Below the pieces are notes generated by a model. That model made no database searches, had not been told where the DNA came from, and saw nothing but the letters and a program-made list of their open reading frames with translations. Positions 35,146 through 45,452 of a DNA stretch of 64,000 nt are shown here, piece by piece. The stretch is from Cricetomys ansorgei (taxonomy: Eukaryota > Chordata > Mammalia > Rodentia > Nesomyidae), in NCBI GenBank assembly GCA_026225945.1, contig JAMJFZ010004031.1, positions 2,891,001-2,955,000 on the forward strand, in the 5' to 3' direction. Numbering within the stretch: the stretch's first letter is position 1; each line of letters opens with the position of its first letter. The position numbers and the translations under genes are program-made.

Positions 35146-36330
35146 ACATCTACAGCATTGATATTTTATAACAGCTACTTTTGCATTGCTACAACAGTAA
35201 CAGCAATAGAAATAACTTAAAGGAGAAAAGATTTATTTCAGCTCATGATTTTAGGGGCTTCGATCTATCATGGCAAACAAGACATGACAGAGAAGCTCAG
35301 TTCATGGCATTGGGAGCCATTCTCATCATGGCAGAATAGGCAGCTTGTGGTTTCCTTCTAAACAGCCTCAGCTGATCTCCATGACCCCTTCTTGCCCTCA
35401 AAACCAGCACCACCAGGGTGACTCTTACAGTATCAAGTTTGTCTGCCAGCATGAGATACAACTTCAGCCATTTCTGGAAGACAGCTTCTGTGTGCTGACC
35501 CTGAGGAAATACTTTCCAGATTTTAGGATAGAGTCTGGGCCAGGTGGTGGTGGCACATGCCTTTAATCCCAGTACTCAGGAGGCAGTGGCAGATAGAGTC
35601 TGATTTGCAGGGAAAAACCAACTAGTAACCTTGTCTTTGGCAAGAACTCCACATGGTGGCATTCTCATCACCATAGCAGACAAGTCTTGTCAGGACCGCC
35701 TCACCAGTATCCAGACCACTTGTAAGCAGGTCTGTAGGAAAAACACAGCAACAACAGCAACAAAACTGTTCAGTTTAAGCGGCTTTTCAGCTCCAGGCCC
35801 CAGCTTCTACAGCAGGGCCTCCTGGGCTGGTGGGAAGAACCTCTAGCAGAAACATTGGTCTGGCATTCTTTTTCACCACAACTATGGGGAAACACACACC
35901 CTTCTTCATAGACCTCAAACACAAGATCTCGAGCTTCACACACACCAAAAAAAAGCTATCAACAGTAACAGTAACAGCATGCGCTGGCTTCCATTTCCCA
36001 TGTCCTGGCTGCTGCCAGCTCCACGATCAGGAAAAGTGGTTAGAACCTTGTTTTTTCCCTGCTCCCAGCTGAATTCTTTGTTTTTACCATGAAAATTTCT
36101 TTCTCTTTCTCTAAAGGCCTGTATTCTGTGACACTCACATCAGAGCTTTCTTTCTCATTTACTTATTAATTTCACAGCCTTTTCCTAGAGGCTTATTTCC
36201 TTTCTCTCTCTCTTCCTTCAGGATACATCTAATCATTATTTTTGTATATATATAATCTCTGTCTTTTAGGAACTGCTCTGAGCGTACTTTATGAGACTCT
36301 GTGTCATCGTGATTTTCTTCTTGCCTTCAT
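35146..36330 (-). mobile_element. MaLR block, right part (LTR-like start, then internal-type sequence)
   Basis: Begins with tacttttgcattgctacaac agtaacagc, agatttatttcagctcatga and gatctatcatggcaaacaag, which read as reverse-complement LTR 3' sequence. From about 35385 the text (aaccagcaccaccagggtga, ctcttacagtatcaagtttg, gcatgagatacaacttcagc, ggaagacagcttctgtgtgc) resembles rodent MaLR internal DNA rather than an LTR 5' half. The block may be two nested or rearranged MaLRs. A short B1 piece is inserted at 35538-35591. Confidence 0.5.
35527..35602 (+). mobile_element. Tailless 3'-truncated B1 with perfect target duplication
   Basis: Bases 35538-35591 are the first ~54 bases of B1 (ggccaggtggtggtggcaca, tgcctttaatcccagtactc, aggaggcagtggca). 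They are bracketed by a perfect 11-base direct repeat, gatagagtctg, at 35527-35537 and 35592-35602. There is no B1 3' half and no A-tail. The direct repeat shows a real insertion event rather than later erosion. This is the layout of 'tailless retropseudogenes', in which a 3'-shortened RNA is copied by the L1 machinery. Confidence 0.88.
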
Positions 36331-36374
36331 GCCTCCACATTGGGTGAGCTAACATGACTTCAGACCCCATGTTA

Positions 36375-36735
36375 CAGGTGCCATTTATAGTAAAATTCGG
36401 CTGTGTGGCTCATCAAGAAAGATACAGAGGCATAGTTCTACATGTAAACCCCTCTAGATCTCAGCATAGAGAACCATTATCATGGCCGGGGCTTTATTGG
36501 ACAATGGGAGCCCAAGTGCCTGAGCTCAAGTATTTTTATTCATACAGAACTTTTCAGGTGTTCTACTGATAGCACATGCAGATCATAAGCAATCAAACAT
36601 CCCCCACATAAATCCAACACCTGCAGACAATACAAAATGCCAAGGCCTAGCCAGCACTTTTCCCAACAGTGCACAAAAACAATTAATTTATACATAACTA
36701 AAATTGAAGTGCATTCACTCTTAAGGAACTTCAAT
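36375..36735 (-). mobile_element. Solo LTR of an ERV-like element, copy A
   Basis: About 75 per cent identical to 43400-43720 in the same orientation. Shared words include gagctcaagtatttttattc / gagctcaggtgtttttattc, atccaacacctgca, acaatgccaaggcct and agtgcacaaaaacaatta. On the minus strand it holds gaataaaaatacttgagctc and caataaagcc, two AATAAA signals expected in an LTR R region. No internal coding region is attached. The family is not identified; an ERVK-type solo LTR is my best guess. Confidence 0.65.
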
Positions 36736-37290
36736 TCTAGTACTCAGGAGATATTCTGAAAGTATCATCATACATCACTAGTGACTTTGACAAACTGAGC
36801 TGTAGGATAGTAGCATCAATAAAGAAAGACTTCAATGACCAAGTCCCCTAAAGTTGTTCTCAGTCTTAGACTGTTACGTGTCTTTCCAAATATCTACAGT
36901 AGACAAAACATTGTTGGAAAATTAAATGGACAGTAATTCTCTTGCTAAGATACTATCTCCAGACCAGTTTCAAAGAATCCCACCAAATCTCTATAAAGGA
37001 AAAATGCCATCCTTAACTAGTCAGAAGACCTTTGGCTCATAATCTGTCAAAGCACAGTTTTGTAAGTCAATTAAAGAGGGAGACTTATTACACTGCGTAA
37101 TAGATGCCGGATGCAATACGATAGCCTTCAATATTTTCAGAAACTTTTAAACACTTTCATTAATTTTTGCAGGTATCAGTAAAAGTATGTCTGGACCTAT
37201 CCTCAGAGAAGATTGTTGTAATGATTAAAGAAGACACAAAAACACTGCACTCCTAAAATAAAAGATGAAGAATTTTTTACAAATACAAGT
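36736..37290. other. Noncoding gap
   Basis: No gene or recognised repeat. Confidence 0.45.
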
Positions 37291-37480
37291 CCGTTTTTAT
37301 TTTTGTGTTTGTATATGTACAAATTTGCTTGTATTTTTATACTTTTTTATGTTTTGACATAATATAATTACATCATTTCCTCCATTCATTCTCCTCCCTC
37401 CAATCCCTTCCATGTCCATCCTCTTGCTCTCTCTCAAATTCCTGGCCTCTTTTCTTTAATTGTGGATACATATATACCTA
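37291..37480 (-). mobile_element. L1 3' end fragment
   Basis: Landmarks: ataatataattacatcattt, ctccattcattctcctccct, ccaatcccttccatgtccat, ttgctctctctcaaattcct ggcctcttt. This is reverse-complement rodent L1 3' UTR ('ttacatcatttcccccttccctttcctcc', 'cttgctctctttcaaattcatggcctct'). Confidence 0.7.
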
Positions 37481-37730
37481 TTCCTAAGTGCACAGATACA
37501 ACCCTGATGTTCTTCATGCGGTACATCATAGGAGTGCTATATTCACAACGCACATATTTTACTTTTTAGAGAACTTATTTCTGATTCGATCACCTCTGTG
37601 GAAGGCAGACAATTGTCTCTGTGCCCTCTGTGCCCTGGCCAACAAAAATGGAACTTGTTTTCTACCTTTATAACTCAGTACAATGTTAACTGTCAACTGA
37701 TGCAACCATCTACAGTGTTGTCTTTCTAAT
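37481..37730. other. Gap between two L1 3' fragments
   Basis: Part (to about 37640) may be diverged L1 continuing from the left fragment, but it is not clear. The gap matters because two L1 3' ends in the same orientation lie only about 440 bases apart. Confidence 0.35.
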
Positions 37731-38040
37731 AATAACTTTTTAACTTTTTAATTATAATCACATCAGTTTTCCCTCCCTTTCTTCCTTCTAACTCCTCTCT
37801 TGCACTGCTACCCTCCCCCCATTTGCTCTCTCTCAAATTCATGTCCTTTCTTCAATTGTTGATATAGTATACATAATTTTTGTGTTCCTGAATACAATTT
37901 TCAGACTATATGTTACCTGTATGTCTTTAAATTATCATTATAAAGTGCTTTTCTGTCTTGCTCAGTTCATTTACCTCCACATCTGATTTGTATAGTGTAT
38001 GTCCTTCCTTGTAACTTTATTTAAACAAATGAGTCCTTTT
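37731..38040 (-). mobile_element. L1 3' end fragment, second copy
   Basis: Repeats the signature of 37291-37480: ttttaattataatcacatca, ccctccctttcttccttcta, catttgctctctctcaaatt catgtcctttctt, then cctgtatgtctttaaattat. It is a separate insertion or duplicate of the same L1 end, with the same minus orientation. Confidence 0.65.
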
Positions 38041-39151
38041 ATGGTCACAAAGCCAAAGCAAAAATCAAGACTCCAGGAAAGCCACAAGTTTGGGGCTAGA
38101 AGGGCGATAAGAAAGGCTGGGAACAGATTACTGTCTGGAATGCATGATATTCATGCATGACCTTGTTAAAGAACTAACTTCATTAATAAAAAAGGAGCAT
38201 TACTAGTAATAAATACATATCAATTGACCCAATAAAAGGAATTCAAAGTACATTTTAAAATTCTGAAATAAATATTGAGTGATTAAAGCATGCTTGCAGC
38301 TTTTGACTTCATGTTACAACTCAACAGTCTCTGGCTCTGAGTAGACTCTGAAAAAGAACTGTGCTTGAACATTTGTCTGTATTTCCCTGCGCCACATAGG
38401 CTTATTCACATCCACAAGTGATCTTAAGCAAGGTAACGTTAAGATGTAGAATAATTTACTGATTAGGATGAGTCACTTCTAGCAAAAGCAAATGTCTGCT
38501 TCGTAAGAACATGAAATCTTCATTGGATGTCTGAGGGCGTTTGCCTGTTTCTCATTCAGTTGGTTCGTCATGACTCTGGTCTGGCAAATAAGCCAGATCA
38601 CACTGAGTTTCCAGCAACCCATTATCAGCATCCCTAGTGTCATCTCATAATTTCTGCTTCATGATGTTATAAAATATCCATTCCTTTTTATGATTTTTCC
38701 AAACACCTAGTTTCAAAGTGTGTGAATTAACATATGACTCATTGTGCTCTTATGTAAGATATGCATGAGCAGCTTGGAAGCAAAGGAAACCTCTCCGTGT
38801 AGAAAGAGTCTGAAACTTCTAACAGGTCAGGATATGCTGAGTCTTATCTTCCAGGAATGAGTCATGGAGTGAATGTGATGATAGGCGTAGGTACTTAAGA
38901 ACATATGATAAGAAAAATAACTGAGATTCTCCCCGGGCACTTTGCAGAAAATGGAAATAGAATTGTATTTTCTAAGTGCAACTCAGACCATGTACCCTTT
39001 AGCCACTATTGAATTTTATTTTTAATAACCCACTGCTTTTCCTGATGCTGTGGTACTTAGATATCAGTCTTTTGTTTGAAGAATCCAATCACCCCTCTCA
39101 TGGAACTCAGACTGCAGCTCTTCTTTTCGGTCTTTGTTCAGATGTTCACAT
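38041..39151. other. Noncoding sequence, no feature recognised
   Basis: Unique sequence without a gene or recognised repeat. Confidence 0.45.
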
Positions 39152-39375
39152 CAGTGGTTCTCAACTTTGCTAATGCTGGAATCCTAATATAGCTCCTTAT
39201 ACTGTGGTGACCCCCAACGATGAAATTATTTTCATTGCTACTTCAAAAATGTAATTTGTTTCCTGTTATGAACCATAATGTAAATACCTGATATGCAGAT
39301 GGTCTGAGGCGGCCTCTGTGAAAGGGTATTTTGACCTACCCGAAGGGGTCGAGACCCACGGGTTGAGAACCACTG
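39152..39375. mobile_element. URR1 hAT-Charlie DNA transposon (MITE)
   Basis: Terminal inverted repeats cagtggttctcaac at the left and gttgagaaccactg at the right are exact over 14 bases. Internal words ctgtggtgacccccaac, gatgaaattattttcattgc, gggtattttgacctacccga and ggggtcgagacccacgggtt match URR1. It is a non-autonomous element that relied on a hAT transposase. At 224 bases it is close to full length. The expected 8-base target duplications are no longer identical (gttcacat and aatcatta). Confidence 0.93.
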
Positions 39376-39501
39376 AATCATTACAGAATTCTCCAGGCAT
39401 TTTTTTATTTTTTTTATTTTTCTTCCAAGCTCTCACAGGACTTTGCTCATAAATGTATAAATGTTTTGGTTTGTTGTTTTTCCCAATTGAAAAGTAATTT
39501 T
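39376..39501. other. Short gap with T-rich run
   Basis: A T-rich run (about 39399-39425) lies between URR1 and the composite SINE. Nothing else recognised. Confidence 0.5.
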
Positions 39502-39842
39502 GGGGACAGGTATGATAGCATAGTCAGTAAAACACTTGCCTCATAAGCATAAGTCCCGAGTCTGGATGCCCAAAGCCTACAGATAAAGCTGGACCCAGTG
39601 GTGTATACTTGTGATCTCACTGTTGGTGAGACAGGAGGCAGATGAAGGAGGATCCCTAGCACTCACGGGCCAAGAAAGTCTAACATATTTGGCAAAGTTC
39701 CAGGCCAATGAGAGACCCAATCCCAAACCAAAGATAAAGACTCAAGATGATTGTCCTCTTACCTATTCATGCATATGCATACATGTGCATACATGTACTC
39801 ACACATATATGTGCGCCCACACATATGAACATACATACATGG
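39502..39842 (+). mobile_element. Composite tRNA-head/B1-body SINE (B4-type)
   Basis: Sense landmarks: gacaggtatgatagcatagt, cagtaaaacacttgcctcat, aagcataagtcccgagtctg, gatgcccaaagcctacagat, then a B1-like body ctggacccagtggtgtatac / gagacaggaggcagatgaag / gaggatccctagcactcacg, ccaggccaatgagagaccca, and a CA/CATA-rich end. Full-length and diverged. Confidence 0.75.
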
Positions 39843-41184
39843 AAGTAATTATGTTAATATTTAATGTAACTGATGGATTTGTATTGATGTCTACATCCAC
39901 CCCCAATAGGACAAGATACTTAAGATGTCCTTGTCCTGATGTTACTCACGCATCTGTCATAGTAAAGTCACCTCTTACTACGTACCCACTATTGTTTCAC
40001 TAGGACACCTCTTTGTCCGGAATATGTTCTGCCAACCAAATTGCACTCTTTAGAAAGCTTTTCAGAAACAACTCAAAGCTATTAAACTTTCTAAGTCTGA
40101 ATGTATCTAAAATGATTTGCTTTCACTCTTCTACGTGAAGTTAGTTAGATTGAATAAAATACAAGTACCAGAATTTTCTCTCAGAAATTTGATGATTCTC
40201 TACTGTTAGATAATATCTAGTGGTATTGACTTTATTTCAGAGGAACCTGTCTTGAATAGGTCTGATCTTTTCTCTTGAGAAACATTTAGTATATTTTCCC
40301 TTAACATTCTAAAATTACATTAGGGTGTGTATAGATGCGGGTGGCAGTTTTCTATTCATGCTTCTCAGAAACTGGATTTTCCCAATATTTTAGATGACTC
40401 ATTTTATCCTGAATTTTTTTCAGTAACTTTGTGGTTTGAGATTGCTATTTATAGTTATGACTGAGCATCCTGGTCAAGCAATATCATTAGAATAGATCTC
40501 ATCAGATTAAATGAAGCCCTCTTTTTCTCAGTGAATACAAATTTGGAATATAGAGGCTGTCCTTGAGTATTTAGGGGAAGAGTTAAGTTGAGGAAACTTT
40601 GCATACAAATAATTTTATTTAGGGTCTAGGTCCTAGGCCCTGCTGGTTCTTGTATGTCACTTGTTAAGACAACCCATTTCAAGAGTAGTGATTCCTCTTA
40701 TTTCCCTCTTTGCTGTTCCATGACCGCACAGGCTCTACTTCCTGTTTCTCTAGACCCTGCCCACACAGGAGGGACACTCCAAGGGAAATTCAACTTGAAT
40801 ATTAAACAATCCTCTGGGGTTTATCCTAAGTAAGCCCTAACGCTGCCTACTATAACTGAAAAAGGTCTCAAATAAGATTCAGAAGCTGCCCAGAGCTTCT
40901 ACTCTGTGCCTTGATTGTTCTGTTTTTGGTGTTATTCACACCTCCCCTTGGGAAATGCTGGTTTAACAACTCAGCAGCTTCTCCTAAATTCTCTCTTTCC
41001 GACTTCTCCAAAAAGATGGTTCTATCTACTTACTAATTACCTTCCATTGATCCATCAAAAATTCTGATCTGCTGAGTTCTTTCTTATTACATACAATTTA
41101 AGGATTTATACAGGTTTTTGCCATCCAATAAGACAGACAGAAGCTTTACTTTTCATGAATTTATACCATGGCACATTAAACTGA
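39843..41184. other. Noncoding sequence, no feature recognised
   Basis: Unique sequence. No gene or recognised repeat. Confidence 0.45.
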
Positions 41185-41270
41185 TTGTCCTATGAGTGCT
41201 CCCCACTAGAACCCAATAGTTCTATAAGTACCCACTGATTCGCTCAGTAAATGAATGAATGGAAACAGAA
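41185..41270 (+). mobile_element. Possible L2 LINE 3' end
   Basis: The words gtgctccccactagaaccc and ttcgctcagtaaatgaatga atgg resemble the L2 3' UTR ('ccccactagaatgtaagctcc … gctcaataaatatttgttgaatgaatga') with the middle lost. Weak. Confidence 0.35.
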
Positions 41271-43067
41271 ACACAATTTTTTTTTTAAAAAGCATAAGGA
41301 AGGGCTTGTGGAAGAGAGAGTTCTGACTTTTCTGTTAGTAGAAAACACCTATGGAAATGTTTTTGGAGAGAGACAGACTGAGCATTTGGAGCAAATGATG
41401 AATGTCAAAGTTGAAGATCTTTTTTATATGCCATCAAGGTTGAGTTTGATGCCTTGCTGAGCCCCTGTTCCCCTACTTGGGGGAGGGAATGTGTCCTGCA
41501 AGATAGTAGGGATATTTTTTCATTTTAATTACTGTGATTCTGACTTGGAAATTGGAAATCAGGAGATGATTCCAGCATCTCCATACAGAGACGATGTATG
41601 GTTTGTACTTTACCTAAAATGAGTTAAACAAGGTCTTGGTGAACTTTGGAAAGGTTTGTTCTTTATATTCTTTTCTGTAATTTATGAGTAGTTCTGTTTC
41701 TACATTTTTACCCTACAGTACTTAGTTCGTTTTCTTTCAACCACTATTCCCCAATGACTTACTTTATGTCTATAAATCTCTGATAGGGTATTAACTGATA
41801 AGAAAGGAGTCAGTAGATAAAGACTCTGGGCAAAAGCTTTCTGTTAGTTATATACAACTTTTAAAGGGAATAGCCATCTTTTATTTTTTAAGAATCTGTT
41901 TCCTTATAAAGAGAAAAGTTATAGCTTTAACTTTTATAATGAGAAAAGTTAACCCCCTAAAGAAACATGTAGTTGAACAAATATGTCATCAAAAAGCTAA
42001 TTTTCTTTTAGATGTTTGGAACCTCAAATGATGGATTCTAATTCTATAGCATGACCACCTAAATCAAAAACATAATAAACTGGCTACCCTGGATCCAAAA
42101 GCACTCTAAAAGATAAAAGCCATGCTAGTTAAATAATATGCTACATAATCAAATTGGTTTGAAAGGACAAGCACACTGCTCAACTCCTTCTTAAATTACA
42201 GTTCATTGAATAACAGCCTGTTCCATTCTGCCTGTTATTAGGTCTATAGAAAATTATACCTATTTTTAAAATTCTATATTTAACCTAAAATGTGGTTTCT
42301 CCTTCTCCCAGCTGACATTAAAATGATTCATTCTTAGTCTTTACACGCATGTTCATACTTTCATCAGATTGCCTCAATTTTAAACCAGAACTAAGAGGTG
42401 CTGTTGTAAGACTATTGTGATCTGGCTGTTTCATTTGTGACACCCTGATGGCCAAGATTGATAGCTGATCTCTTGCTCACTGGATGAGTGGCCCTCTCCC
42501 TCCCCACTCTATGTATATCCCTCTCAAAACCAAGTTCTCAATAGTAGAGATTGTGATTCTACTATAGGAGTAGTCTTTGGTCAATGGCACATGAATAGCT
42601 GTACCCCACTTCTACCCTGTGTAAAAGATACAAATGAGCTCTCAGGACTAGTTAACTTAATAAAAAATTTTATGAAAGGTGTGTAACTCCATAGTAATAA
42701 AGTTTGAGTTTCTCTGAACAATTCTTGATGACTAAAGGTTTAAGATGCAAGAGAGATCTTGTTGACTTGGATCCTGATGACTTAAAATTAAAAATCAAAT
42801 GTATCAGTGGAACAAAGAAAAATATTTAGTGCTCCTTTTATGTGTGGGAATTACATGTCAACATTTCTCCAAGTGCACAGAGCTCAAAGGGCAAGGAACT
42901 GATGCCCTTCACACAGCAACGCACAGGCAGTACTGACTGGGAGGGAAAGGTATCAGTCTAACGCCTTTAATGCAGGAATCCCTGCATAGCTCCTGTGAGA
43001 TCAAGCTGGGGCTGGGACTTGACCTCTAACTGGCCCTTTGCTATTTTTTTTTATCTTCCCCAGTTTT
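41271..43067. other. Noncoding sequence, no feature recognised
   Basis: Unique sequence. An internal direct repeat attataaagagaaaagtta/ tttataatgagaaaagttaa near 41905-41951 is short. No gene. Confidence 0.45.
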
Positions 43068-43178
43068 GTGCTCCTCTCTCCCTCCCTCTCTCTCCCCCAC
43101 CTCTCCCCCACCTCTCTCTCTCTCTATCTCTATCTCTCTCACTATCTCTCTCTCTTTCTTTCTCTACCTCTCTATCTT
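43068..43178. repeat. TC-rich microsatellite
   Basis: Imperfect TC dinucleotide array with CCC and TATC interruptions, about 110 bases of pure pyrimidine-dominated sequence. Confidence 0.9.
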
Positions 43179-43399
43179 ATGACTGGATATACCTAGAGAC
43201 ACTTCTTTAACAAATTTCTTGACCAGGGGCCCTCAAAGTCAGCTTTGTTGAGAATCTAACCCAAAAAGTAAGTTATCAGATGAATCTTTTCCCTTCTCCT
43301 TTCAAAATACTTCTCTGACTTTATCTCCTCATTTCTCTTCCTAGGCTTGGGCTTTCAAAGACTTTTCATTGATCAGGTCTGCTGTTCAGAAAGTCTAAT

Positions 43400-43720
43400 T
43401 GTAGTAATAAGCTGCTGTGGGGGTGGCTCAGCAAGGAAGGCACAGAGGCATTCTCATATGTGGAAGCCCTGCCAGACCTCAGCAGAGGAAACCACCAGTA
43501 TAGCCAGTGCCATACTCACAGTGGAACCCCTAGCATCTGAGCTCAGGTGTTTTTATTCTTTCAGAACTCCTCAGGTATTGAACTGATACCTATAAACAAC
43601 ACCTACAGAAATCCAACACCTGCAAACAATACACAATGCCAAGGCCTATGCATCCCTTTTCCCAATAGTGCACAAAAACAATTATTTTATACACAACTAA
43701 AAGTGAACTTCTACAACACT
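43400..43720 (-). mobile_element. Solo LTR of an ERV-like element, copy B
   Basis: Second copy of the element at 36375-36735, same orientation, about 7 kb downstream. Minus strand carries gaataaaaacacctgagctc with an AATAAA signal. The left part (ggtggctcagcaaggaaggc, acctcagcagaggaaacca) matches the same region of copy A (gtggctcatcaagaaagata, tctcagcatagagaaccatt). Confidence 0.65.
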
Positions 43721-44672
43721 TAGGATTTATTTACACTTTAGTAGATGCAATGGATAGACTGAGTCAAGTCATCCCAGGAGCCTTCAGTTAACAGAAAGGT
43801 CAGCACTGGGCAGTGAGTGTGGGGTAGGCCAGTGTATAGAAAATGCCCATAATACAAGCCTTGGCAAAAAAGGGAAGACATTCTGGGAATGAGAGGCAGA
43901 TGTACAAAGGCAGCTTTTCAGATGTTGGTCACCTGGGCAGAAGAAGAAAATAAAGACTCAAACAGCAAGTGTTTTGTCCAAAATACATTTTACCCAAAAT
44001 TGATGAATTTTATTTAGAACTAAACCTGAAATGATTAATATTCATGAATTCTCTGTATGGACAGTGAAATGAATGCATTATGATTTAATATATCAAAGTA
44101 ACTTGAAAGCATGGCTAAGTGGTTTGGAACCAGGCGATTTCTGCCTCTTCTTGATGAAATCCAGATGGCTTCATGCACTGAGAGCTTGCTTGATGAGAGT
44201 TCACACAGCTGAGAAGCATGTTGATACTACTTATCCCAATTCAGAGAGCTGATGGAAGGGCTTTCTTTCTCTCTTTCCCCTCAAAATCTATTTTCAAGTT
44301 TAACAATATGAACAGCTGGTATCTTGGGTTTTAGAAATAATTACAGAGTATGTGAATAAACATAAAATTATGTAATATTTCACATGGAAATTTCAAAAAT
44401 AATGGACTTCAGCTCTGTACCTCACAATTTCAATTTACTTGTGGTGTCTAACATACTCTTAAATTGACATTTTACATGATAAATATTATATGATTGACTT
44501 AATTGAAGCGAATGGTAATCAAAATTAGCAAAAGAAATTGTAATGCAAAGTAAGATGAAGGAAACAAAAAAAATCCATAAACACAAAAGCATGCACAGAC
44601 TAGCCCAGGCTGTATCAGAGATGCTAATCTGAGCATGCTAGAACTAGAGATCATTTTATTTTCTTTATCTCT
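43721..44672. other. Noncoding sequence, no feature recognised
   Basis: Unique AT-rich sequence, no gene or recognised repeat. Confidence 0.45.
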
Positions 44673-44675
44673 GTG

Positions 44676-44727
<52 letters not shown>

Positions 44728-45120
44728 TGTATATGTCTGTATGTGTGTATATGTGTGTATGTCTGTGTATAAGTGTGAATGTTTGTGTGTGTGTGAATGT
44801 TTACTTGTGTATGTCTGTGTCTGTGTGTCTCTGTGTGTGTATGTTTGTGTGTGTCTGTATATGTTTGTAGTGTTTATGTGTGTTTGTGTGTGTGTATGTT
44901 TGTGTCTGTGTCTGTATGTGTGTGTGTGTCTTGTGTGTACATGTTTGTAGGTGTATGTCTATGTGTATGTGTTTGTATATGTGTGTATGTTTGTAAGTAT
45001 GTTTCTGGGTGTTGTATGTGTTTGTATGTGTGTGTGTCTGTATGTTTGTAAGTATGTGTCTGGGTGTGTGTGCGTGTTTGTATGTTTATATGTGTGTGTC
45101 TATGTGTGTCTGTGTATTAT
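44673..45120. repeat. Long degenerate TG-rich tract
   Basis: A pure TG run of about 44 bases (44680-44727) followed by some 390 bases of TG with CTG, TATG and TTTG variants. Part of it is a 55-base imperfect tandem duplication: tatgtttgtaagtatgt occurs at 44986 and again at 45041. Alternating purine-pyrimidine DNA of this kind can form Z-DNA. All frames through it give Cys/Val-rich artefacts. Confidence 0.93.
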
Positions 45121-45179
45121 GTATACAGATTTGGGTGTGACATATGAATGTGTGGTATATATGAACATGTGTGTCAGTG

Positions 45180-45452
45180 CATGGACCTGTGGGCCCACTT
45201 GCTTGTGGAGGCCAGAGGATATTAACTTTTCCGTTCCATCACTCTCCACATTTTTCCTTTGAGACAGAATCCTTTACAGAACTGGAGCTAGGCTGATGAC
45301 TAGCAAGCCACAGGGATCTTAGCTCAGCTCCACAGAATTCTGGGTTTACAGATGTATGCCCACCCATACCTGGCTTCTTATGTGGGTGCTAGGATCAGAA
45401 CTGAGATACTCATGCTTGTTTCTAACCTACTGAGTAATCTTTCCAAGCCCCA
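45180..45452 (-). mobile_element. Composite tRNA-head/B1-body SINE (B4-type)
   Basis: Reverse complement landmarks: gtggaggccagaggatatta, tccatcactctccacatttt, cctttgagacagaatccttt, actggagctaggctgatgac, tagcaagccacagggatctt, tgggtttacagatgtatgcc, gggtgctaggatcagaactg, actcatgcttgtttctaacc, actgagtaatctttccaagc. The TG tract upstream is its expanded tail. Confidence 0.82.

Noticed and set aside
36375..43720. A complete provirus bounded by the two LTR copies
   Set aside because: No retroviral frames or motifs are visible between them, the copies differ by roughly a quarter of positions, and unrelated repeats fill the interval. Kept only as a question under findings.
44673..45262. Overlapping frames of 65-103 codons rich in Cys and Val
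   Set aside because: They are translations of a TG-repeat tract (gtgtgt reads as Val-Cys) and share all properties of low-complexity artefacts.
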